From: Calothrix sp. NIES-2098
Lineage (GTDB): Bacteria; Cyanobacteriota; Cyanobacteriia; Cyanobacteriales; Nostocaceae
Reading direction: 5' to 3'
Length of the DNA: 64,000 nucleotides
Assembly: GCA_002368175.1 (NCBI GenBank)
Contig: AP018172.1
Coordinates: 2,044,001-2,108,000, forward strand
Positions 50,143 to 56,677 of this stretch are shown here, piece after piece; positions within the stretch are counted from its first letter, which is position 1; each line of letters opens with the position of its first letter. Position numbers and translations under genes: made by a program. The notes under the pieces were generated by a model. The model was not told the DNA's origin. It did not search any database and was given only the letters and a program-made list of their open reading frames with translations.

Positions 50143-50961
50143 ATGCCAAGAGTTCACGTTAATGGGATCGATTTGTTCTATGAGATTCAGGGAACAGGCG
50201 AGCCATTACTATTAATTTCAGGTTTCTTGTGCGATCGTAGTTACTGGTCATTGGTAATGCCGTCACTTGTGAAGCAGTATCAAGTAATTCGCTTGGATAA
50301 CCGTGGAGTGGGGCGAACTTCTGCTCCCGATAGTCCCTACAGTATTCAGCAGATGGCAACTGATACAGCAGCACTCCTAGAACACATCGGCATAGAGAAG
50401 GTAAATGTAGTAGGGCATTCAATGGGCGGTCAAATTGCCCAAGAACTAGCATTGGCACGCCCAGAAAAAGTACAAAGCTTAATCCTGCTCTCATCTTTAG
50501 CGAAGGGCGATCCTCTATTTAATAGTATTATTGCCACTTGGGGCGAACTCCCTGGCACTATCGACCAAAAACTTTATCAGCAAGTTATATTGCCTTGGAT
50601 ATTTAGCGATGCCTTCTACTCTATCCCAGAGATGATCGACATGATTGTAGATATAGCAGTTAAATATCCATTTCCACCAACGCCTCATGGAATCTTTCAT
50701 CAAAGCCGAGCTATTCTTGGCTGCGATACTCGCCAACGCCTTAAAGATATTCACTGTCCGACTCTGGTTTTAGTAAGTAAACAAGATATCCTGACTCCAG
50801 TGAAGTTTTCTGAGCAATTAGCCCAAGGTATCCCCAACGCCGAACTTGTAGTCTTAGAACGCGGTGGTCATGGCTTGGTGGTTGAGTCGCCAGAGGCTGT
50901 CGCTTCCGCAATGCTCAACTTTCTCTCACGTCTTCCGAAAAATGGGATGTCTTTGATGTAG
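50143..50961 (+). CDS. Alpha/beta hydrolase
   Basis: 272 residues from the ATG at 50143 (MPRVHVNGIDLFYEIQGTGE); a TTG 39 nt upstream is in frame. Alpha/beta hydrolase fold: oxyanion region ISGFLCDRSYWSLV, RLDNRGVGRTSAPDSPY, nucleophile Ser in VVGHSMGGQIAQELA, catalytic Asp in VSKQDILTPVKF and His in ERGGHGLVVESP. Resembles 3-oxoadipate enol-lactonase/haloalkane-dehalogenase type enzymes; the precise reaction cannot be read off. Last gene of the HxlR-MFS-hydrolase group. Confidence 0.9.
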   Translation: MPRVHVNGIDLFYEIQGTGEPLLLISGFLCDRSYWSLVMPSLVKQYQVIRLDNRGVGRTSAPDSPYSIQQMATDTAALLEHIGIEKVNVVGHSMGGQIAQELALARPEKVQSLILLSSLAKGDPLFNSIIATWGELPGTIDQKLYQQVILPWIFSDAFYSIPEMIDMIVDIAVKYPFPPTPHGIFHQSRAILGCDTRQRLKDIHCPTLVLVSKQDILTPVKFSEQLAQGIPNAELVVLERGGHGLVVESPEAVASAMLNFLSRLPKNGMSLM

Positions 50962-51002
50962 CAACAAAACAGAAGCATACATTAGCATCTCAATTAGTAT
51001 TT

Positions 51003-51389
51003 ATGAAATCTGCTCCTCTAGGATTAGCTGTTATCATTGGTGCGCTTACCATTACCCAGAGTGCCTATGCTAACCAAAAGAATTTTCCCACTGCCGCAGG
51101 CGATCGGGCTGCTATTTTAGCTACGCAACCAATCACGCTGACTACTAGATGGAATTATACTATTAACCGAAATAACACTTTTAAACCTACAACTAATTCA
51201 ATTGCGCTAGAGCAAGAAAGAGGATGCAAAAATCTTAACCCGTTTGAGATTATCAAAAACCCAAATATTTTCTTTCAGCAATGTCAGCAACCAACAACTA
51301 AACCAACTTCTCAACTTGTCGAGCCAATTGAATATTTTAAAGTTCCTCCTCTCAATTCTGGTATTAAGGTAACTGTTTCTAAATTTTAA
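51003..51389 (+). CDS. Small secreted protein
   Basis: 128 residues with a Sec signal peptide (KSAPLGLAVIIGALTITQSA, cut near AYA-NQ). The mature part is basic, Asn/Thr-rich and without known domains; two cysteines (GCKNLNPFE and FFQQCQQP) could form a disulfide. No membrane segment after the signal. Not recognised. Starts 41 nt after the hydrolase and could be read through from it, or be separate. Confidence 0.6.
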   Translation: MKSAPLGLAVIIGALTITQSAYANQKNFPTAAGDRAAILATQPITLTTRWNYTINRNNTFKPTTNSIALEQERGCKNLNPFEIIKNPNIFFQQCQQPTTKPTSQLVEPIEYFKVPPLNSGIKVTVSKF

Positions 51390-51484
51390 GTAGGTCAGCG
51401 TTATTGTTGCGATTAAAAAGCAGAATAGAGGAGGGTTTTAGCTAAGTTAATAATAATTTGATAACATAAGACGACAGATGAGTA

Positions 51485-51507
51485 GGGGCACAAAATTTTT
51501 GTGCCCT
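51485..51507. terminator. Palindromic hairpin between convergent genes
   Basis: AGGGGCACAAAA facing TTTTTGTGCCCTT, a nearly continuous palindrome with an A/T centre. It lies between the convergent secreted-protein and phosphatase genes; the T-run is inside the palindrome rather than after it. Confidence 0.5.
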
Positions 51508-51596
51508 TACGAATAATTAGTCATAGCAATTGACTCTGGCTGAATTTTGATAGTTTTCTGCAAACATACGGAACCAGACAAGAATCGACCAAAGTC

Positions 51597-52235
51597 TTAA
51601 GTTCCAGGTAAATTGCGTAACCGTTCGGTTAAATGTGTACGGTCTGCTAAAGATCGCAATACTGGGCCGTGAGAGGTAAATTCTACAGTACTAACTGAGG
51701 CAACTGGGCAGCCGATACGATAGCGAAAGCGTCCGACATCAATGCCCAAGAGACTGCACAGAATAATTCTGATGGTTGCTTTGTGGGAAACTACTAAAAC
51801 ATTACCACTACTGTAAAGATGTTTGATTTCTTCAATGACTTGGATGGCACGATGAGCTATGGTAATTGCCATTTCTCCTCCCGTTGGTGCGTACCACGCC
51901 GGATCGGCTGACCAACGCAGATAATCATCATGAAATTCTTGGCTGATGACTTCTGGTGGTTTTCCTTCCCACTTGCCATAATTAATTTCTCTTAAACCAT
52001 CCCGCAGTTCTGGTTGGATATCTAGTGCTGCACATAACGGTGCTGCTGTTAGCACAGTTCGCCGCATAGGACTAGAAAAAACTGCTCTCCAAGGGGTAGA
52101 ACTGTATGCAGCGGCAAAAGCCTCTGCCATTTCCAAACCTTCTGGCGTTAGTTCTGAATCTATGGAACCGCAAAAGGCATTATTCCGGCTGCATTCTGTT
52201 TGTCCGTGACGCAGAAAATAGACTGTTAGGTTCAA
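51597..52235 (-). CDS. Histidine phosphatase family protein
   Basis: 212 residues, starting at a TTG (52235) that has AAGGA nine bases upstream; no ATG lies earlier in frame. Phosphoglycerate mutase-like: RHGQTECSRNNAFCGSID with the catalytic His, VFSSPMRRTVLTAAPL (Arg), and VLVVSHKATIRIILCSLLG (second His). In cyanobacteria such proteins include phosphoserine, alpha-ribazole and sugar phosphatases; CobC-like activity is possible but no cobalamin gene is near. Cytoplasmic; convergent with the secreted-protein gene. Confidence 0.92.
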   Translation of the reverse strand: MNLTVYFLRHGQTECSRNNAFCGSIDSELTPEGLEMAEAFAAAYSSTPWRAVFSSPMRRTVLTAAPLCAALDIQPELRDGLREINYGKWEGKPPEVISQEFHDDYLRWSADPAWYAPTGGEMAITIAHRAIQVIEEIKHLYSSGNVLVVSHKATIRIILCSLLGIDVGRFRYRIGCPVASVSTVEFTSHGPVLRSLADRTHLTERLRNLPGT

Positions 52236-52324
52236 GATATTTTTCCTTTTTTGTCATTTGTCATTGGTCAATACTTATTTCTCTTTGTACTCCTCTGCAC
52301 CCCACACTCCCCACACTCTCATCG

Positions 52325-52696
52325 TCATCCCGTCGCTTGGGGAATCTGCTTTTGAATCCGAGTGTTGAGTTCATCCATGAGATTTTCTGTGCTGCGGTGT
52401 GCTTCCCAAGGGCCGGAGAAGCGGGGGCCGATGTTCCATTGTCCTTTGATATAGTCCTCATTTTCTGAGAGGGTGCCAATGTAATTAATGGGTGCGGGGG
52501 AGGTGATTAAATAGCGTTTGGTAAATCTAACATTACGCCCATGTACTTCTCCTGTAATTTGGGCTTCTCCTAAGTAATTGTCATCCAAAATAGAGCCACT
52601 CAGAGCACTGCCACTTTGAACAAAGACTGCTTCAAAGCGGCTAGGCACTCCTTGTTGCCAATATGTTCCCAGCCAAGTACCATTCAGGTCTGCCAT
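52325..52696 (-). CDS. Conserved hypothetical protein, beta-barrel-like
   Basis: 123 residues from the ATG at 52696 (MADLNGTWLGTYWQQG); an ATG nine codons upstream (52723) is the alternative. Repeating beta-strand pattern with NGTWLGTYWQ, LSGSILDDNYLGEAQITGEV, IGTLSENEDYIKGQWNI and GPWEAHR, as in small calycin-like or avidin-like barrels. No signal peptide. Function unknown. Its 3' end lies against the short-repeat tract 52250-52320 that separates it from the phosphatase gene. Confidence 0.72.
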   Translation of the reverse strand: MADLNGTWLGTYWQQGVPSRFEAVFVQSGSALSGSILDDNYLGEAQITGEVHGRNVRFTKRYLITSPAPINYIGTLSENEDYIKGQWNIGPRFSGPWEAHRSTENLMDELNTRIQKQIPQATG

Positions 52697-52737
52697 GAGA
52701 GTTTTCCCATACTTATATTCCATTTAAGGGTATTCTC

Positions 52738-52914
52738 ATGTCAGAGAACGTAAATATTACAACTTTGAAAACTAAGGTTGCGATCGCTAACTTAACTCTA
52801 TCAATCATCGGGAACTTTATTGCGATCGCGGCGATCGCGCTTTCACTCAGCCACAAAGGTGCGATCGCTACAATAGATTTTACACCTTGCCTTTTTCAAA
52901 TTTGCTCCTCATGA
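52738..52914 (+). CDS. Small membrane ORF (58 codons) overlapping carotenoid oxygenase start
   Basis: ATG at 52738 opens a 58-residue frame, one likely membrane helix (NLTLSIIGNFIAIAAIALSL), ending in TGA at 52912-52914. The stop overlaps the start of the next gene as ATGA (52911-52914), the usual geometry of translational coupling. Four HIP1 octamers fall inside it, always as the codons for Ala-Ile-Ala. No good Shine-Dalgarno precedes the start. Could be a leader peptide, a real small subunit, or a fortuitous frame made open by the HIP1 cluster. Confidence 0.4.
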   Translation: MSENVNITTLKTKVAIANLTLSIIGNFIAIAAIALSLSHKGAIATIDFTPCLFQICSS

Positions 52915-54323
52915 CAACCAACACAATCCCAACAACAGCAATCAATCCGTATCTGGATGGCAATTTTGCGCCAGTTCGTGAAGAAATCACCACAGATACA
53001 TTGCAAGTGGTTGGTCAACTACCTCCAGACTTAGCGGGGATGTTTGTCCGTAACGGGCCTAATCCCCAATGGCCGCCCATAGGTAAGTACCATTGGTTTG
53101 ATGGCGATGGAATGTTACACGGTGTGAGAATTAGTAACGGTCAAGCAACCTATCGCAATCGCTACATCCAAACTAGGGGATGGAAAATTGAGCGTGAAGC
53201 CGGAAAAGCAATCTGGACGGGATTCATGGAACCACCCCGCATGGACAATCCTTACGGTGGTTATAAAAATACTGGTAATACTGCTCTGATTTGGCACGCT
53301 GGTCAGCTGTTGGCGCTGAATGAAGGCGGCGCACCTCACGCCATGACGCTGCCGGAGTTAGGAACAATTGGCGAGTACACTTACGATGGCAAGCTCATAT
53401 CTGCTTTCACAGCTCATCCTAAAGTAGATCCCGTGACAGGCGAGATGATGTTCTTTGGCTACTCCTTTGCGCCGCCATACTTGCAATACAGCCAAGTTTC
53501 CGCTGCTGGTGAGTTGTTGCAGACAGTGCCAATCGATCTACCCACTCCAGTAATGATGCATGATTTTGCCATTACTGAAAATTACACCATTTTCATGGAT
53601 TTACCCCTGACTCTCAGCGCTGAACGGCTACAACGGGGAGAACCAATGCTGATGTTTGAGCGCGATCGCTCTAGTCGCTTTGGTATTGTCCCACGTTATG
53701 GCGATAACAGTAATATCCGTTGGTTTGAAAGTTCTCCTTGCTACGTTTTTCATACCCTCAATGCTTATGAAGTTGGCGATGAGGTGGTACTTATCGGCTG
53801 TCGTATGAGTTCCACTTCTGTTCTAGTTACTGAAGATAACCAAACCGATGCTGATGGCAATATTCCCCGACTGCATCAGTGGCGGTTTAACCTGAAAACA
53901 GGGACAGTACGCGAACAACAATTAGACGATCTCGCTGCGGAATTCCCCCGCGTCAACGAAGATTTCTTAGGGCGGCAAACAAGATACGGCTACGCTGGTA
54001 AATTAGCGAATAGTCCCTTACCACTGTTCGATGGCGTAATTAAGTACGATCTCAATGGTGAGACATCTCAAATCCATCACTTCGGACAGGGACGCTATGG
54101 TGGCGAAGCTGTATTTGCACCACGTCCGGGTGCAACTCATGAGGATGATGGCTGGCTAATTACTTTTGTCTACGATGAAGGTTCAGACACTTCTGAATTA
54201 GTGGTAATTAATGCCCAAGATATTACGAGTGAACCTGTAGCGCGGGTAATTATTCCCCAACGAGTACCTTATGGATTTCATGGTACTTGGGTGAGTGAGG
54301 AACAGTTAATGACTAATTCGTAA
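52911..54323 (+). CDS. Carotenoid oxygenase (RPE65/CCD family)
   Basis: 470 residues from the ATG at 52911 (MTTNTIPTTAINPYLDGNFA). Non-haem iron dioxygenase propeller; iron histidines are seen in SAFTAHPKVDPVTGEM, MMHDFAITENYTIF, YVFHTLNAYEVGD and GFHGTWVSEEQL. Other family marks: GMFVRNGPNPQWPP, YHWFDGDGMLHGVR, GEAVFAPRPGATHEDDGWLI. Such enzymes cleave carotenoids or apocarotenoids to aldehydes and ketones (e.g. Nostoc CCD homologues with apocarotenals); the exact bond is not deducible. No transmembrane segment. Preceded by the small ORF above. Confidence 0.93.
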   Translation: MTTNTIPTTAINPYLDGNFAPVREEITTDTLQVVGQLPPDLAGMFVRNGPNPQWPPIGKYHWFDGDGMLHGVRISNGQATYRNRYIQTRGWKIEREAGKAIWTGFMEPPRMDNPYGGYKNTGNTALIWHAGQLLALNEGGAPHAMTLPELGTIGEYTYDGKLISAFTAHPKVDPVTGEMMFFGYSFAPPYLQYSQVSAAGELLQTVPIDLPTPVMMHDFAITENYTIFMDLPLTLSAERLQRGEPMLMFERDRSSRFGIVPRYGDNSNIRWFESSPCYVFHTLNAYEVGDEVVLIGCRMSSTSVLVTEDNQTDADGNIPRLHQWRFNLKTGTVREQQLDDLAAEFPRVNEDFLGRQTRYGYAGKLANSPLPLFDGVIKYDLNGETSQIHHFGQGRYGGEAVFAPRPGATHEDDGWLITFVYDEGSDTSELVVINAQDITSEPVARVIIPQRVPYGFHGTWVSEEQLMTNS

Positions 54324-54369
54324 TTCGTCAGTAGTAGGGCATTTATGAGGGTTTCTTTTACCCTCTGCT

Positions 54370-54537
54370 TTGATATTTGCGATCGCACTTGCGATCGTTC
54401 TCTGGTTCAAAAATAATATATTCACCGCATTATTCCTGACTACGGGGTTGGGTGTGTTAATTTTTGTCAGCTTGAGTGCTTTATCGGACTTTATTTTACG
54501 TAAATGGCACGAAAGCGCTGTTGAACAAAAGAATTAA
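54370..54537 (+). CDS. Possible small membrane protein, TTG start or truncated
   Basis: From a TTG at 54370 the frame gives 55 residues: LIFAIALAIVLWFKNNIF, then FLTTGLGVLIFVSLSALSDF and RKWHESAVEQKN. The pattern, two hydrophobic helices then a charged tail, looks like real protein rather than noise. An in-frame TGA at 54346-54348 blocks extension upstream, and an ATG in another frame (54345) suggests that a 1-nt shift may have broken the start. Either a TTG-started gene or the end of a decayed one. Close downstream of the carotenoid oxygenase, same strand. Confidence 0.45.
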   Translation: MIFAIALAIVLWFKNNIFTALFLTTGLGVLIFVSLSALSDFILRKWHESAVEQKN

Positions 54538-55110
54538 CACTGCTGTAGCTTTGTTAGACAAGCTTAGTTCATTAATCCTCTTGTATTTTAGACGAGCGTA
54601 GGTGTAGCCAGTCGTAAACATCGCCTTTTTTACTCGAAGTTTCGACTTTAGAACATGACGGTTGAGGCTTAAAGGCTGAAAGTTCGTGTTCGGAAGGCAA
54701 AGTTTCATGTTCCGAAGGCGAAGTTTCGTGTTCTGAACACGAAGTTTTGTGTTCCGAAGGCGAAGTTTCATGTTCCGAAGGCGAACGTTCCTGTTCCGAA
54801 GGCGAACGTTCCTGTTCCGAACGAGAATGTTCCTCTTCTAAACGAGAACGATGCAGTTCAGAAGTTGAAACTTGCTGTTTATCGCTCGAAATGACAATAT
54901 CACAACAGCTCTTACCTTCTTCTTTGCGGCTTTGCGCCTTTGCGTGAGACAAAAAGATCTATCTAAAATCGAACCGCCAAGGACGCGAAGGACACGAAGG
55001 AAGAGGTAAGAGGAAGCTTGAGCCGTAATTTTGCTTTACAAAAGCTAAATTTTGTCATGTTTCGCTAGTATAGGCTAAATGTGTAAAAATTATCTCTAGC
55101 TTTAGCCAAG
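54538..55110. other. Region between small membrane ORF and STAND gene
   Basis: About 570 bp. Contains the 21-bp array (54679-54867) and, at 54903-55005, dispersed sequence of the CTTTGCGCCTTTGCGTGAGA and CCAAGGACGCGAAGGACACG type. A 126-codon minus-strand frame (54572-54952) runs through the array; its beginning and middle are repeat-derived, so I do not call it a gene. The promoter of the STAND gene lies in the last ~100 bp. Confidence 0.6.
54679..54867. repeat. Nine 21-bp tandem units (heptad-encoding)
   Basis: Nine units on a 21-bp period, the clearest being AAGTTTCATGTTCCGAAGGC plus G. On the minus strand each encodes a Ser-Glu heptad (SEHETSP, SEQERSP), within an open frame 54572-54952. 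Units differ by a few bases, so the array is older than that at 40109-40255 or under different drift. No spacers. Confidence 0.9.
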
Positions 55111-56676
55111 ATGAATATTGACCCTGTAGTTAAAGCACTGGCGAGTATTGCTAAACCTGCGGCTTCTCTAGTTATAAATCAAGCTCAACGCAATGAAACT
55201 GTAGTCAGAACCTTAAAACAATTCAATTTTGACCCAGCACAACCACCCAAAGATGTTGATAGTGTTTATATCTACTCTCTAATAGAGTATGGTGTGGATA
55301 AGCCAGAAGCAATGCTGAATCTTTTTCGAGAAAGAGAGATAAAAAATGCTTTTTGGAGTGCTTATACTGCCAATAATCCCTTGGGTTTTGTCAAGGAAGT
55401 AGAAAAATTTTTGCAGGGGAATGATTTAGAATTTGATATCCGATTGAAAAGAATTGAATTGCGAGCAGAGTTAGAGGAATTTGGGGAAATATTTATTAAT
55501 GTTGCTAAGAGAAGTAAATCAAAGGATTTTGAACCTTTCCCGGAATGGAATTTAGATGAATATCCACGGGAATTTAAGTCATTAATTAAAGAAAAAATTC
55601 GCTCGTTTTGCGGTCGTCAGTTTGTGTTTGACGCATTTAAGCAATTTTGCGACAAAAATCGCAGTGGTTATTTTACTGTGGTGGGTGATGCGGGGATGGG
55701 AAAGAGTGCCATTGCTGCTAAATACGTCTGGAACAATAAATCACCATGCTATTTTAATATTCGCTCTGATGGTCGCAATCGACCGGAGCTATTTCTTGAA
55801 AGTATTCGCAAACAATTAATTAAGCGTTACCAGTTGCAGAATGCTGAGAAGGCTAATTTAGCTGATTTACTAGAACAGGTTAGTAATAAAATTCCTGTGA
55901 TTGAACGTTTGGTAATTGTAGTTGATGCTTTGGATGAGGTGGAGCAAGAAGCTGGGGGGAATCTTTTAGATTTACCAACGGCGCTACCGGAACATGTCTA
56001 TTTTCTGCTGACTAGACGACCATATACTATAGATAAAAAACGCTTGTCTGCACCAGATATCCCGGTAGAGGAGCTAGATTTAAGGGGAAGTCAGTATGTT
56101 AACTTGAGTCGTGAAGATATCAAGGAGTATATTCGGTTCTTTTTGAATGACGATCCAGACTATAAAAATGCAATTAGACAATGGATTCAAAACCGCAATA
56201 TTTCTGATGAAGATTTTGTTGAGCAGGTAGCAACTAAGAGTGAAAACAATTTCATGTATCTGCGCTATGTTTTGCCAGGAATTGCTAAAGGTGACTATAA
56301 TGACCTAAGTTTAAAGGAATTACCCGCTGGTCTGCAAGATTATTATCAAGTCCATTGGCAGCACATGGGGATGGATGAAAAACCCCAAGAAGTAAAGGTA
56401 TTTATTCTGTTTATTTTAGTGGAGATTGGCACACCAATTCCTTGTGAGATGATTGCTGCTATTGCAGAACAAGATGAATATGATGTGGAAGTGGTTTTAG
56501 ATGAGTGGGTTGAATATTTAAAGCCGCAGAATATAGAGGGAGAAAATTGCTACAGTATTTATCACGCTAGTTTTTTAGACTTTTTAAAAGCAAAACGAGT
56601 TTTAGATTCCAAACGCAAACTATTTCAAGAAGTTAATCAACGCATTGCAGACTACCTCATAGGGGAGATGGCGTAA
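55111..56676 (+). CDS. STAND-class NTPase (NACHT-like), sensor separated
   Basis: 521 residues. N-terminal ~150 residues are a helical, unassigned effector-like region (DPVVKALASIAKPAASLVIN). P-loop NTPase from FCGRQFVFDAFKQFCDKNRS; Walker A GDAGMGKSA (192-200), Walker B RLVIVVDALDEVEQEAGG (~265-282), sensor YFLLTRRPY, then winged-helix parts (ENNFMYLRYVLPGIAKGDY, YSIYHASFLDFLKAKRVLD). STAND proteins oligomerise on ligand binding and drive signalling or defence. Most cyanobacterial relatives continue into a repeat sensor within one polypeptide; here a WD40 protein is encoded separately 1 nt downstream. A sister gene lies at 59685. Confidence 0.9.
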   Translation: MNIDPVVKALASIAKPAASLVINQAQRNETVVRTLKQFNFDPAQPPKDVDSVYIYSLIEYGVDKPEAMLNLFREREIKNAFWSAYTANNPLGFVKEVEKFLQGNDLEFDIRLKRIELRAELEEFGEIFINVAKRSKSKDFEPFPEWNLDEYPREFKSLIKEKIRSFCGRQFVFDAFKQFCDKNRSGYFTVVGDAGMGKSAIAAKYVWNNKSPCYFNIRSDGRNRPELFLESIRKQLIKRYQLQNAEKANLADLLEQVSNKIPVIERLVIVVDALDEVEQEAGGNLLDLPTALPEHVYFLLTRRPYTIDKKRLSAPDIPVEELDLRGSQYVNLSREDIKEYIRFFLNDDPDYKNAIRQWIQNRNISDEDFVEQVATKSENNFMYLRYVLPGIAKGDYNDLSLKELPAGLQDYYQVHWQHMGMDEKPQEVKVFILFILVEIGTPIPCEMIAAIAEQDEYDVEVVLDEWVEYLKPQNIEGENCYSIYHASFLDFLKAKRVLDSKRKLFQEVNQRIADYLIGEMA

Positions 56677-56677
56677 A

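Noticed and set aside
54496..54952. Overlapping minus-strand frames of 91 and 126 codons
   Set aside because: They exist because a 21-bp repeat cannot shift frame, and their ends are dispersed repeat sequence; no start signal or domain.
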